The notes: generated by a model not told the origin, from the sequence alone. A DNA stretch of 64,000 bases from Massilia rhizosphaerae (GCF_016093545.1 NZ_JADKYX010000013.1:62001-126000), one strand, 5' to 3'; numbered from the stretch's first letter, positions 7,878-21,604 are shown. Numbers and translations: made by a program.

Positions 7878-9170
7878 TTGAATTCTCGAGTCATGTTCTG
7901 GGTCCCGGCGCTGCTGCGCCTGGGCGTGATGCTCGCCGTCGCCGGCATCGCCTGGTGGCTGCTGGGTCCCGTGTCCGGGCTGGCGCTCGCTTTGCTCATC
8001 ACCCTCGGCCTGCTCGTGTCCCAACTGACGTATCTGCACAAGCTGGGCGAATGGCTGAACGATCCGCAGAGCAGCAAGCTGCCGGACGGGTGGGGCGCCT
8101 GGACGGACGTCTTCGCCCGGCTGTACCGCCTGCGGCGCGACGACGAACGCAACCGCGAGGAGCTGACGGAATGGCTGGCGCGCTTTCGCCAGGCCATGCA
8201 CCTGCTGCCGGAAGGCGTGGCGATCATGGACGACGTCCTGTTCCTCGAATGGTGCAACCCGGCGGCCGAGCGCCACCTGGGCCTTACCCTGGAACACGAC
8301 AAGGGCCGGCGCGTGACGAACCTGATCCGCCACCCGGAATTCATCGATTACCTGATCCTCGGCCGCTACGAACAACCGCTCACGCTGTCGATCCGCAACC
8401 GCAAGCTGATCGTCCAGATCATCCCGTTCGAGAACCGGCGCCAGATCCTGGTGTCCCACGACGCCACCGAGACCGAGCGCATCGAAGCCATGCGCCGCGA
8501 CTTCATCGCCAATGCGTCGCACGAGCTGCGCACGCCGCTGACGGTGATCGTCGGCTTCCTCGAGATCGCCCTGGCCGATCCGGGTCTGGACGAGAAGACG
8601 CGCACGGCGCACCTGATGCTGATGACGGAACAGGCGCAGCGCATGCAGCGTCTCATCGGGGACATGCTGACCCTGTCGCGCCTGGAGTCCGACGAGTATC
8701 TCCTGAAGCGCGAGCGGGTCGACATCAAGGCACTCGTCGAGCAGGTGGCGGCCGATGCGCGCGCACTGTCGAACGGCCGCCACGAGATCGACTTCACCGT
8801 CGACGGTCCGGACGTGATGGGCAGCACGGAAGAACTGCGCAGCGCGTTCGGCAACCTGGCCAGCAATGCCGTGCGCTACACGCCGGAAGGCGGCAAGATC
8901 GAACTGCGCTGGCTGCGCGGCCCGAACGACCTGCGCTTCGAGGTGGCCGACAACGGCATCGGCATCGACGAGCAGCACATCTCGCGCCTGACCGAGCGCT
9001 TCTACCGCGTCGACAAGAGCCGCTCGCGCGAGACGCAGGGCACGGGCCTCGGCCTGGCTATCGTCAAGCACGTGCTGCTGCGCCACGGCGGCAAGCTGGC
9101 GATCCGTTCCGTGCCGGGCAAGGGCAGCGTGTTCACCGCGACGTTGCCGAACACGTCGCTGCCGGGCTGA
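7878..9170 (+). CDS. phoR: Phosphate regulon sensor histidine kinase PhoR
   Basis: 430 aa from a TTG at 7878 behind GAAAGGTCG; an ATG at 7893 is an alternative. Two N-terminal membrane helices (about 10-50) are followed by a short linker and a PAS domain (about 100-195). The HisKA domain carries phospho-accepting H215 (NASHELRTPL), and the HATPase domain has N (FGNLASNAVRYTPEGG), G1 (DNGIGI) and G2 (GTGLGLAIVKH) boxes. It has no large periplasmic sensor, as usual for PhoR, which reads transporter state through PhoU. Confidence 0.95.
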   Translation: MNSRVMFWVPALLRLGVMLAVAGIAWWLLGPVSGLALALLITLGLLVSQLTYLHKLGEWLNDPQSSKLPDGWGAWTDVFARLYRLRRDDERNREELTEWLARFRQAMHLLPEGVAIMDDVLFLEWCNPAAERHLGLTLEHDKGRRVTNLIRHPEFIDYLILGRYEQPLTLSIRNRKLIVQIIPFENRRQILVSHDATETERIEAMRRDFIANASHELRTPLTVIVGFLEIALADPGLDEKTRTAHLMLMTEQAQRMQRLIGDMLTLSRLESDEYLLKRERVDIKALVEQVAADARALSNGRHEIDFTVDGPDVMGSTEELRSAFGNLASNAVRYTPEGGKIELRWLRGPNDLRFEVADNGIGIDEQHISRLTERFYRVDKSRSRETQGTGLGLAIVKHVLLRHGGKLAIRSVPGKGSVFTATLPNTSLPG

Positions 9171-9197
9171 CGGCGGGCGCGCCGCGCATGCGCCCGC

Positions 9198-10199
9198 TCA
9201 CCTGAGCTGGACGACGACCTTGCCTTTCGCACGGCCGCGGGCCAGGTAGTCCAGCGCCGCGGGCGCGTCGTCGAACGGGAACACCGAGTCGATCACCGGG
9301 CGCAGGCGCCCCGCCGCCAGCAGTTCGCCGATGGCCGCCAACTGGGTGCCGTCGGGCCGCACGAACAGGAACGAATAGTCGACACGCCGGCCGGCCGCGC
9401 GGCGCCGGATCTTTCGGCTCATCAGCCCGAACACGAATGCCAGCACGACGTTCAGCCCGCGCGCGCGCGCGAAGGCGGCGTCGAGCGGGCCCACGAGGGA
9501 CACGATCCGGCCGCCCGGCCTGAGGATGCCCACCGCCTTCTCCTGCATGTCGCCCCTGAGCGTGCCGAGCACCACGTCGTAGTCGCGCAGCGCGTCCTCG
9601 AACGCCTGTTTCGTGTAGTCGACGACTTCGTCCGCGCCCAGGCCGGTCACCAGGCCCACGTTGGCCGTGCTGGTCGTCGTGCCCACCGTCGCGCCGAGAT
9701 GCTTCGCCAACTGGAGCGCGAACGAACCGACGCCCCCGGATCCGGCCGGGACGAACACCTTCTGGCCCGCGCGCACGCCGGCGCGCTCCTTCAACGCCTG
9801 CCACGACGTGAGCCCGGCCATGGGAATGGAGGCGGCCTGCGCGAAGTCCAGGTTGGCCGGTTTCGGTGCGGCCGCATGCTCCGGCACCGCCACGAATTCG
9901 GCCAGGGTGCCCCGGCCGAGGTCGAAGACGCAGGCAAAGATGGCGTCGCCGCGCTTGAAGCGCGTGACGCGGCTGCCGACGTCGACCACGACGCCGGCCA
10001 CGTCGCAGCCCAGCGTGGCCGGCAACCGGAAGCGCAGGATGGGCTTGAACATGCCCGTCGGGATCATGTTGTCGATGGGGTTCAACCCGACCGCGTGGAC
10101 TTCGACCAGCAGTTCGTCCGGCTGCAAGACGGGTTGCGGTACGTCGGCGAAGCCGATGCCGGGCGACTTGCCGTAGCGCTGGAAGGTGAGAGCTTTCAT
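9198..10199 (-). CDS. Zinc-independent MDR oxidoreductase (quinone reductase-like)
   Basis: 333 aa, medium-chain dehydrogenase/reductase superfamily. N-terminal GroES-like half (VHAVGLNPIDNMIPTG), then a Rossmann NADPH-binding half with AGSGGVGSFALQLAKHLGA. The catalytic and structural zinc cysteines of alcohol dehydrogenases are absent, placing it with quinone oxidoreductases and enoyl reductases. It is divergently transcribed from a TetR gene with a shared 141-bp intergenic region holding two dyads, so it is probably that repressor's target. The substrate is unknown. Confidence 0.85.
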   Translation of the reverse strand: MKALTFQRYGKSPGIGFADVPQPVLQPDELLVEVHAVGLNPIDNMIPTGMFKPILRFRLPATLGCDVAGVVVDVGSRVTRFKRGDAIFACVFDLGRGTLAEFVAVPEHAAAPKPANLDFAQAASIPMAGLTSWQALKERAGVRAGQKVFVPAGSGGVGSFALQLAKHLGATVGTTTSTANVGLVTGLGADEVVDYTKQAFEDALRDYDVVLGTLRGDMQEKAVGILRPGGRIVSLVGPLDAAFARARGLNVVLAFVFGLMSRKIRRRAAGRRVDYSFLFVRPDGTQLAAIGELLAAGRLRPVIDSVFPFDDAPAALDYLARGRAKGKVVVQLR

Positions 10200-10245
10200 G
10201 ATGTGCCGATGCGGGTAGATGGAGAAGGTGGGCTGACGCGATAAT

Positions 10246-10304
10246 GATGATGATCGTCATCAAAAAAGTCAATGCTTTGATTACAGATGACATCAATGTA
10301 TAGT
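10246..10304. promoter_or_regulatory. TetR promoter and candidate operators
   Basis: A sigma70-type promoter reads toward the TetR gene: -35 TTGATT (10277-10282), 16-bp spacer, -10 TATAGT (10299-10304). The spacer is spanned by a dyad, TTGAT-N10-ATCAA (10277-10296). A second near-perfect palindrome, GATGATGATCGTCATC (10246-10261), lies between it and the oxidoreductase start. The arrangement fits autoregulation by TetR with co-repression of the divergent oxidoreductase gene. Confidence 0.6.
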
Positions 10305-10340
10305 GCGAGCCTGGGCGGACACGATTGCACGGGAGCGGAC

Positions 10341-10913
10341 ATGAAAATCACGAAGGCGCAGGTACAGGCCAACCGGGCGCGCGTCGTCGAGACGGCCTCC
10401 GCGCTGTTTCGCGAGCGCGGCTACGACGGCATCGGCGTGGCCGACCTGATGAACGCCGCCGGGCTCACGCACGGCGGCTTCTACAAGCACTTCGGCTCGA
10501 AGGCGGACCTGATGGCGGAAGCGGCGGCCTGCGGCATCGCGCAGACGGTGGCGCAGACCACCGGTGTCGACGCGGCGACGTTCGCCCGGCACTATGTCTC
10601 GCGCGCGCACCGCGACGCGCGCGCGACCGGCTGCACGATGGCCGCGCTCGGCGGCGATGCGGCACGTCAGCCGGACGCGGTCCGTGCGACGTTCGCCGAT
10701 GGCATCGAGCGCCTGCTGGCCGCATTGGGCGGCACGGGCGGCAACCGGGCCCGGATCCTCGACCTGGTGGCGCACGCGGTCGGCGCCGTCGTCATGTCGC
10801 GTGCCTGTCCAGACGCGTCTCCGCTGGCCGACGAGATCCTGACAACGTGCCGCGAGGCGATTCTCGCGTCCCTGGATTCGTCCGCGCCGGCGCCGGGGGC
10901 GACGCCGCCGTGA
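10341..10913 (+). CDS. TetR-family transcriptional repressor
   Basis: 190 aa from the ATG at 10341 behind GGGAGCGG. The N-terminal TetR helix-turn-helix is clear (GIGVADLMNAAGLTHGGFYKHFGSKADL), followed by an all-helical ligand domain with a cysteine-containing core (RATGCTMAALGGD) common in the TetR group that controls oxidoreductases. It is divergent from the MDR oxidoreductase and separated by dyads. The inducer is unknown, possibly an electrophile or quinone given the neighbour. Confidence 0.88.
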   Translation: MKITKAQVQANRARVVETASALFRERGYDGIGVADLMNAAGLTHGGFYKHFGSKADLMAEAAACGIAQTVAQTTGVDAATFARHYVSRAHRDARATGCTMAALGGDAARQPDAVRATFADGIERLLAALGGTGGNRARILDLVAHAVGAVVMSRACPDASPLADEILTTCREAILASLDSSAPAPGATPP

Positions 10914-10978
10914 AGGTGGCCGGCAACCGGCCGGATCGGGTTACAATCCCATCTTTGTCCCGTTTTCTGTTCCCCCGG

Positions 10979-11929
10979 ATGCCCCTCTCCCGACGTTCCC
11001 TTCTTGCCACGCTCGGCGCCGCGGCCGTGCTGGCCGGTTGCGGCTCCGCGCCGACCCGGCCGGCCGAGCCGGTCGCCGCCGCGCCCGTGCCCGCACCCGT
11101 GCCCATCCCGCTCCGTCACGTGAAAATCGGACTCGCCCTGGGCGGCGGCGCCGCGCGCGGCTTTGCCCACATCGGGGTGATCAAGGCCCTGGAAGCGCAG
11201 GGCATTTATCCCGACATCATCGTCGGCACGAGCGCCGGTTCCGTCGTCGGCGCGCTGTACGCGTCCGGCTACAACGGCTTCGAACTGCAGAAGATCGCCC
11301 TCGACATGGACGAGGCGACGATCTCCGACTGGGCGATCCCGTTCTTCAGCAAGGCGCCGGGCGTGCTGAAAGGGGAGGCGCTGCAGGCCTATGTCAACAA
11401 GGCCGTGCACAACCGGCCGATCGAAAAGCTGAAAATCCCGTTCGGCGCCGTTGCCACCGACCTCAGGACGGGCCAGCCGATCCTGTTCCGGCGCGGGAAC
11501 ACGGGCATGGCGGTGCGCGCGTCGTCGTCCGTGCCCGGCGTGTTCCAGCCGGTCGTCATCCACGGCCGCAGCTATGTCGACGGCGGCCTCGTCGCGCCCG
11601 TGCCCGTGCGCTTCGCGAAGGAGATGGGCGCCGAATTCATCATCGCCGTCAATATCTCCAGCGTGACGGAAGCGCAAGCCACGGCCAGTTCCGTGGACGT
11701 CCTGATGCAGACGTTCACCATCATGGGCCAGCGCCTGAACCAGCTCGAACTGAAGAATGCCGACGTCGTCATCACGCCCGCGCTGGGCGCGATGGGCAGC
11801 GCCGACTTCAACGGCCGCAACCTGGCGGTGCTGGCGGGCGAGCAGGCCGCGGCCGGCGTGATGGCGGAACTCAAGGCCAAGCTCAAGGCCAAACAAAGCA
11901 CGCCGGCCCCGTTGGCGGCCGCGCGCTGA
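10979..11929 (+). CDS. Patatin-like phospholipase lipoprotein (RssA-like)
   Basis: 316 aa from the ATG at 10979. A lipoprotein signal ends in LAGC (C21), so the protein is probably lipid-anchored. Patatin domain from about residue 48: oxyanion loop GGGAARG (56-61), nucleophile S85 in GTSAG (83-87) and the dyad aspartate D201 in DGG. It would hydrolyse acyl esters of lipids in the periplasm or at the outer membrane. It follows the TetR gene by 65 bp; co-transcription is possible but a functional link is not evident. Confidence 0.88.
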   Translation: MPLSRRSLLATLGAAAVLAGCGSAPTRPAEPVAAAPVPAPVPIPLRHVKIGLALGGGAARGFAHIGVIKALEAQGIYPDIIVGTSAGSVVGALYASGYNGFELQKIALDMDEATISDWAIPFFSKAPGVLKGEALQAYVNKAVHNRPIEKLKIPFGAVATDLRTGQPILFRRGNTGMAVRASSSVPGVFQPVVIHGRSYVDGGLVAPVPVRFAKEMGAEFIIAVNISSVTEAQATASSVDVLMQTFTIMGQRLNQLELKNADVVITPALGAMGSADFNGRNLAVLAGEQAAAGVMAELKAKLKAKQSTPAPLAAAR

Positions 11930-11973
11930 TCGCCGTACCTTTTTGTAACGCAACACGAAAGAAAGACATCAAG

Positions 11974-12381
11974 ATGCAAACCAAGCCAGTTCTTACCCTC
12001 GAAGACATCAAGAAGATCGCCGCCGGCGCGGAAAGCCACGCCGTCGCGAACGGCTGGAACGTCGTCATCGCGATCTGCGACGACGGCGGCCACCCGCTGT
12101 GGCTGCAGCGCCTGGACGGCGCCGCGCCGGTGTCGGCCCACATCGCCCCGGAAAAGGCCAAGACGGCCGCGCTGGGCCGCCGCGAGTCCAAGATCTACGA
12201 AGACATGATCAACAACGGCCGCGTGTCGTTCGCCCGCGCGCCGGAACTGGACGGCATGCTGGAAGGCGGCGTGCCCATCGTCGTGGACGGCTACGTGGTG
12301 GGCGCCGTGGGCGTGTCGGGCGTGAAGTCGGCGGAAGATGCGCAGATCGCCAAGGCCGGTATCGCGGCGCTGGGCCTGTAA
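11974..12381 (+). CDS. GlcG/HbpS family protein (DUF336)
   Basis: 135 aa from the ATG at 11974. It shows the family pattern: an N-terminal helix (LEDIKKIAAGAESHA), the core NVVIAICDDGGHPLWLQRLDGA and the C-terminal glycine-rich GGVPIVVDGYVVGAVGVSGVKSAEDAQIAKAG. HbpS members bind haem or sense redox; GlcG members lie in glycolate operons. The role of this stand-alone copy cannot be decided. It follows the patatin gene by 44 bp. Confidence 0.85.
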   Translation: MQTKPVLTLEDIKKIAAGAESHAVANGWNVVIAICDDGGHPLWLQRLDGAAPVSAHIAPEKAKTAALGRRESKIYEDMINNGRVSFARAPELDGMLEGGVPIVVDGYVVGAVGVSGVKSAEDAQIAKAGIAALGL

Positions 12382-12395
12382 TTTCCATTCCCGCT

Positions 12396-12441
12396 TGGTG
12401 GGCATTTGAGGCCGGGGGCCTCAAATGGAACGTGCCCACCA
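12396..12441. repeat. Two-part palindrome (GTGGGC type)
   Basis: An inner 11-bp stem (CATTTGAGGCC at 12403-12413 with its inverse at 12417-12427, loop GGG) is enclosed by an outer stem TGGTGGGC (12396-12403) with GCCCACCA (12434-12441). There is no T-tract. The outer arms share GGTGGGC/GCCCACC with the larger palindrome at 18126-18206, so both may belong to one dispersed repeat family. It may also end transcription of the HbpS-like gene. Confidence 0.6.
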
Positions 12442-12496
12442 GACCGCGAGGAGCGATTTCCGCAGGGCATTTAGACGAAAAGGGTAGGCAAGGCGA

Positions 12497-12525
12497 TTGC
12501 CGGCCGATATAAATCGCGCTATAAT
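12497..12525 (+). promoter_or_regulatory. sigma70 promoter of carAB
   Basis: -35 TTGCCG (12497-12502), spacer of exactly 17 bp, -10 TATAAT (12520-12525). Transcription would start near 12532, leaving a leader of about 145 nt before carA. No second promoter and no clear attenuator with a T-tract were seen in the leader. Confidence 0.8.
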
Positions 12526-12675
12526 TCAGAGGTTTAGCCATCACTTATCTGCCGTAGCGACTACCCACCCATACCTCTATCTAACGACCTGCAACACCGG
12601 GCGATTGCTTGCCCACACCCTGTTCAGGCCGGTCTGACGTGGCGCAGCCTACGGCGACTTTATCGGGAGTTGCCC

Positions 12676-13845
12676 TTGCCGCCATTTTTTTCTGGCCCAG
12701 CCGTTCCAGCCATCCTTGCCCTGGCAGACGGAACCATTTTCAAAGGATATTCGATCGGCGCCGCCGGTCACACGACCGGCGAGGTGGTGTTCAATACCGC
12801 CATCACCGGTTATCAGGAAATCCTGACTGACCCCAGCTATTCGCGTCAAATCGTGACGCTGACCTATCCGCACATCGGCAACTACGGCGTCAATCCGGAA
12901 GACGTCGAGGCGACCAAGGTGCACGCCGCCGGCCTGATCATCCGTGACCTGCCGCTGCTGGCTTCGAATTTCCGTTCCACGCAGTCGCTGGCGGATTACC
13001 TGAAGGCCGAGAACGTGGTGGCCATCGCCGGCATCGACACCCGCAAGCTGACCCGCATCCTGCGCGAAAAAGGTGCCCAGAACGGCGCGATCCTCACCGG
13101 CACGCAAGGCAACGAACCGTCGGAAGCACAGGCGCTGGAGCTGGCGCGCTCGTTCCCGGGCCTGAACGGCATGGACCTGGCGAAGGTCGTGTCCGTCAAG
13201 GAACCGTACGTGTTCGACCAGACCGAATGGAAGCTCGGCCAGGGCTACGGCAAGCAGGAGAACCCGAAGTTCCACGTGGTCGCCTTCGACTACGGCGTCA
13301 AGCGCAACATCCTGCGCATGCTGGCCGAGCGCGGCTGCAAGATCACCGTGCTGCCGGCGCAAGCCACCGCGGAAGAAGCCCTCGCGCTGAACCCGGACGG
13401 CATCTTCCTCGCCAACGGTCCGGGCGACCCGGCCGCGTGCGACTACGCGATCGCCGCGACCAGGAAAGTGATCGAGTCGGGCATCCCGACGTTCGGCATC
13501 TGCCTCGGCCACCAGATCATGGCGCTGGCCTCGGGCGCGCGGACCGTCAAGATGAAGTTCGGCCACCACGGCGCCAACCACCCGGTGCAGGACCTGGATT
13601 CCAAGCAGGTCTTGATCACCTCGCAAAACCACGGCTTCGCGGTCGACGCGGCCACCTTGCCGGCCAATTGCCGCGTGACCCACGTGTCGCTGTTCGACGG
13701 CTCGCTGCAGGGTTTCGAGCGCACGGACAAGCCGGCGTTCTGCTTCCAGGGCCACCCGGAAGCGTCGCCCGGCCCGACCGACGTCGCCTACCTGTTCGAC
13801 CGTTTCATCAGCAAGATGCAAGCCCACGCAAGCGAGAAGAAATAA
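12676..13845 (+). CDS. carA: Carbamoyl-phosphate synthase small subunit CarA
   Basis: 389 aa, the glutaminase subunit that feeds ammonia to CarB for arginine and pyrimidine synthesis. N-terminal CPSase domain (GEVVFNTAITGYQEILTDPSYS) and C-terminal class I amidotransferase domain with the nucleophile Cys in FGICLGHQ and the His/Glu of GHPEASPGP. The start is TTG at 12676, 7 nt after GGAG; a TTG at 12670 is also in frame but too close to the site. It is joined directly to carB. Confidence 0.95.
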   Translation: MPPFFSGPAVPAILALADGTIFKGYSIGAAGHTTGEVVFNTAITGYQEILTDPSYSRQIVTLTYPHIGNYGVNPEDVEATKVHAAGLIIRDLPLLASNFRSTQSLADYLKAENVVAIAGIDTRKLTRILREKGAQNGAILTGTQGNEPSEAQALELARSFPGLNGMDLAKVVSVKEPYVFDQTEWKLGQGYGKQENPKFHVVAFDYGVKRNILRMLAERGCKITVLPAQATAEEALALNPDGIFLANGPGDPAACDYAIAATRKVIESGIPTFGICLGHQIMALASGARTVKMKFGHHGANHPVQDLDSKQVLITSQNHGFAVDAATLPANCRVTHVSLFDGSLQGFERTDKPAFCFQGHPEASPGPTDVAYLFDRFISKMQAHASEKK

Positions 13846-17076
<3,231 letters not shown>

Positions 17077-17105
17077 GCGGCAAAGCAGTACCTGAGCAGT
17101 ACCTA

Positions 17106-17153
17106 AGACCACAGAGTTCGCGCGGCTCGCGCCGTGCGGCTCTGTGGTTTTCA
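17106..17153 (+). terminator. Terminator-like hairpin after carB
   Basis: ACCACAGAG (17108-17116) pairs with CTCTGTGGT (17140-17148) around a GC-rich inner loop, followed by TTTTCACTT. It separates carB from greA; readthrough could still supply greA, which has no evident promoter of its own. Confidence 0.7.
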
Positions 17154-17188
17154 CTTGGTACGTCCGCAAACACTGAGAACGAGTAGCC

Positions 17189-17662
17189 ATGAACACTCCA
17201 TTGACCAAATTCGGCGCCGAGAAGTTGAAGGAAGAGCTGCACCAGCTCAAGACCAAGGAACGCCGCAACGTGATCGATGCGATCGCCGAGGCGCGTTCGC
17301 ATGGTGACCTGTCCGAAAACGCCGAATACGACGCCGCCAAGGAACGCCAGGCCTTCGTCGAAGGCCGCATCGCCGAGCTGGAACAGAAGCTGTCCACCGC
17401 CCAGATCATCGACCCGTCCACGCTGGACGCGGAAGGCCGCGTCGTGTTCGCCTCCACGGTCGACCTCGAGGACCTCGAGAACGGCCAGAAAGTCACCTAC
17501 CAGATCGTCGGCATCGATGAAGCCGACCTCAAGGAGAACAAGGTCTCCGTCACGTCCCCGATCGCGCGCGCGCTGATCGGCAAATACGCCGGCGACGTGG
17601 TCGAAGTGCAGGCCCCGTCCGGTCCGCGCGAATACGAAATCCTGGAAGTCCGCTACGTCTGA
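17189..17662 (+). CDS. greA: Transcription elongation factor GreA
   Basis: 157 aa, standard GreA length. N-terminal antiparallel coiled coil (LTKFGAEKLKEELHQLK, SHGDLSENAEYDAAKERQ), whose acidic tip (DLSENAEYD) enters the RNA polymerase secondary channel and triggers cleavage of backtracked RNA, and a C-terminal FKBP-like domain (SVTSPIARALIGKYAGDVVEV). The carB-greA order is common in betaproteobacteria. Confidence 0.97.
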   Translation: MNTPLTKFGAEKLKEELHQLKTKERRNVIDAIAEARSHGDLSENAEYDAAKERQAFVEGRIAELEQKLSTAQIIDPSTLDAEGRVVFASTVDLEDLENGQKVTYQIVGIDEADLKENKVSVTSPIARALIGKYAGDVVEVQAPSGPREYEILEVRYV

Positions 17663-17672
17663 GTCCGCCGCG

Positions 17673-18113
17673 ATGGTCGCCAACGCGCGCCTGCTGCTCG
17701 CGGCCCTGTGGGCCGGCAGCGTGTGGGCGGTCAGCTACCTGGCCGCGCCGAGCGCGTTCGCCGTCCTCGACAGCACCCAGGCCGGCAACGTCGTCGGCAT
17801 GATGCTGACGCGTTCGGCCTGGCTCGCGATCGCGCTGGCCGTGCTGCTGGTCCTGGTCGTCGCGCGTTCGGCCGATCTCGACGCGCGGCGCCGGCGCTGG
17901 CTGTACGGACTGGCCGGCGGCATGCTGGCGTGCAGCCTGGTCGTCTACCTGGGGCTGCAGCCGACGATGGCGGCGATCCGCGCGGCGGCCGGACCGGCCG
18001 GTGTGCGGGCATCACCGCAGTGGGGGACGTTCGCGGCCTTGCACGGGGTGTCGCAGGCGTTGTACCTGGCCGAGAGTATCCTGGGCGCGATTCTGGTCGT
18101 GAAAGCCCGATAA
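17673..18113 (+). CDS. DUF4149 membrane protein
   Basis: 146 aa with four hydrophobic helices, the first spanning about 5-30, and short basic loops (DARRRRW). The sequence AALWAGSVWAVSYLAAPSAFAVLD and the four-helix plan match DUF4149 (TMEM205-like) proteins, inner-membrane proteins of unknown function often found between greA and yhbY/ftsH in this group. It starts 10 bp after greA and ends before a repeat and a terminator. Confidence 0.82.
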   Translation: MVANARLLLAALWAGSVWAVSYLAAPSAFAVLDSTQAGNVVGMMLTRSAWLAIALAVLLVLVVARSADLDARRRRWLYGLAGGMLACSLVVYLGLQPTMAAIRAAAGPAGVRASPQWGTFAALHGVSQALYLAESILGAILVVKAR

Positions 18114-18125
18114 TGCGGGCGTTTT

Positions 18126-18206
18126 GGTGGGCGGAGGGCCGCCCACCCTACGGTATGTCATTGTCGGGGGCAACGAATGACATAGGGTGGGCGGCCTCCG
18201 CCCACC
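18126..18206. repeat. Long imperfect inverted repeat (GTGGGC type)
   Basis: The left arm 18126-18162 (beginning GGTGGGCGGAGG, ending TGTCATT) is matched by its inverse at 18176-18206. Only one extra G and a short CGGT-type insertion interrupt a pairing of about 30 bp; each arm is itself palindromic (GGTGGGCGG...CCGCCCACC). It resembles dispersed intergenic repeats of Oxalobacteraceae and shares its core with 12396-12441. Confidence 0.7.
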
Positions 18207-18223
18207 ATGCATGCGTCGACGCA

Positions 18224-18258
18224 TAAAAAAACCGGGGCATCGGCCCCGGTTAATTTTT
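18224..18258. terminator. Bidirectional terminator between DUF4149 gene and yhbY
   Basis: ACCGGGGC (18231-18238), loop ATCG, GCCCCGGT (18243-18250). It is flanked by AAAAAAA on the left and TTAATTTTTT on the right, so each strand ends in a U-tract. It serves the two convergent genes. Confidence 0.9.
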
Positions 18259-18269
18259 TGAAGAGGGAT

Positions 18270-18737
18270 TTATTTCAACGCCGTCTTCTTGGTGCTGGCC
18301 TGGCGCGCCTTGGCCCGCTTGATGTTGCCGCCCTGGGTCACGCGCTCGTTCCCTTTCAGCAAGACCTTGGTCACGGTCGGCTTCTTGGTGCCGCTGGGGC
18401 TAGGCTTGACGATGGTGACTTCGCGCAGGCCCTTGCCCGTCTTCGTCGCACGTTCCTTGACGGCGTCCTTCTTCGGACGATACAGAACGAGCAGCTTGCC
18501 GATGTGCTGCACCGGGGCGGCGTCCAGTTCGGCGGAGATCCGTTCGTAGATCGCGACGCGCTCTTCGCGGTCGTCGCCGAACACGCGGACCTTGATCAGG
18601 CCGTGCGCATCCAGGCTGGACGAGATTTCCTTCAGGACGGCCTCGGTCAGACCGGCTTCGCCGATCATGACGACAGGATTGAGTCCGTGGGCTTCCGCAC
18701 GCAGCGCCGCACGCTCGACCGGTGTAAGTTTGATCAT
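18270..18737 (-). CDS. yhbY: CRS1/YhbY-family RNA-binding protein, extended
   Basis: 155 aa. The first about 97 residues form a complete YhbY/CRM domain (LTPVERAALRAEAHGLNPVVMIGEAGLT with the GxxG RNA-binding loop; HGLIKVRVFGDDREER; IGKLLVLYRPKK). This domain associates with pre-50S ribosomal subunits. The remaining ~58 residues are a lysine-rich, probably disordered tail (KKPTVTKVLLKGNERVT, RQASTKKTALK) not present in the E. coli protein. It is divergent from rlmE, as in many proteobacteria. Confidence 0.92.
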   Translation of the reverse strand: MIKLTPVERAALRAEAHGLNPVVMIGEAGLTEAVLKEISSSLDAHGLIKVRVFGDDREERVAIYERISAELDAAPVQHIGKLLVLYRPKKDAVKERATKTGKGLREVTIVKPSPSGTKKPTVTKVLLKGNERVTQGGNIKRAKARQASTKKTALK

Positions 18738-18780
18738 GATGTTATTTTGAGATACCTATTAAAAGCAGTATTTTACGCGA

Positions 18781-19428
18781 ATGGCCAAGAACAAATTCAA
18801 TAAAAACTGGATCCACGATCACATCAACGATCCCTATGTCAAATTGGCACAGAAAGAGGGCTACCGGGCCCGTGCGGCCTACAAGCTGAAGGAAATCGAC
18901 GAAAGCGAAAAGCTCATCAAGCCGGGCCAGGTGATCGTCGACCTCGGCTGCACCCCCGGCAGCTGGGGCCAGTACACGCGGCGCAAGCTGGCCGGCGGCG
19001 ACGAGGGCGGCATCAAGGGCACGATGATCGGGCTCGACATCCTGCCGATGGAGCCGATCGCCGACATGCATTTCATCCAGGGCGATTTCCGCGAGCAGGA
19101 CGTGCTCGACGAGCTGTCCGGCGTCCTGCAGGGCCGCATGGCCGACCTCGTGCTGTCCGATATGGCGCCGAATTTGTCCGGCATTCCGTCGGCGGATGCG
19201 GCGCGCATGGAGGATTTGATTGATCTTGCTATTGAGTTCTCTCAAATGCACCTCAAACCATCCGGCGCATTGTTAGTGAAATGCTTCAAGGACATGGGGT
19301 TCACCCAGATCCTGGAGAAGTTCCGTACCGAATTCAAGGTCGTCAAACAGATCAAGCCCAAGGCCAGTCGCGACAAATCATCGGAAATCTTCCTGCTGGG
19401 GCGCGGTCTCAAGAATCCGGCGAGCTGA
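18781..19428 (+). CDS. rlmE: 23S rRNA 2'-O-methyltransferase RlmE (RrmJ/FtsJ)
   Basis: 215 aa. SAM-binding motif IVDLGCTPGSWGQ and the catalytic K-D-K-E tetrad (K35, D127 in LSDMAP, K167 in LLVKCF, E202) are all present. It methylates U2552 of 23S rRNA in the late 50S particle. It is divergent from yhbY with 43 bp between starts and is followed by ftsH, the classic heat-shock-linked order. Confidence 0.97.
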   Translation: MAKNKFNKNWIHDHINDPYVKLAQKEGYRARAAYKLKEIDESEKLIKPGQVIVDLGCTPGSWGQYTRRKLAGGDEGGIKGTMIGLDILPMEPIADMHFIQGDFREQDVLDELSGVLQGRMADLVLSDMAPNLSGIPSADAARMEDLIDLAIEFSQMHLKPSGALLVKCFKDMGFTQILEKFRTEFKVVKQIKPKASRDKSSEIFLLGRGLKNPAS

Positions 19429-19672
19429 CACCGCGAAAATCGCCGCGATCGCCCTTGATTTTCAGGAGCGCAACCGCACATCAGCAAAGGACAGCCATAT
19501 CTGCGTTCCGCGCGGGATGGAATGTTCATGATGCCTGCGCAGCGGAAATAAAAACCGGCTATAGTGGCGTACAAGGCACCAAGAGCGGCCGTGCGTGGCA
19601 CCGCCTGCTTAATGCGGTAAAATCTGCCTTTGAAAAAATGGGAAAAGATGCGTTCGCATCAGAGGAGTCTTC

Positions 19673-21556
<1,884 letters not shown>

Positions 21557-21575
21557 TCGCCGACCTCGTTGCACC

Positions 21576-21604
21576 AAAAGGCACCCCGAGCGGGTGCCTT
21601 TTTA
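21576..21604 (+). terminator. Rho-independent terminator after ftsH
   Basis: AAGGCACCC (21578-21586), loop CGAGC, GGGTGCCTT (21592-21600), then TTTTATT. It lies 20 bp after the ftsH stop and just before folP, so folP-glmM needs either readthrough or its own promoter, which was not evident. Confidence 0.88.

Noticed and set aside
9171..9197. Terminator between phoR and the convergent oxidoreductase gene
   Set aside because: A 7-bp stem (9174-9180 with 9190-9196) is present but has no T-tract on either strand.
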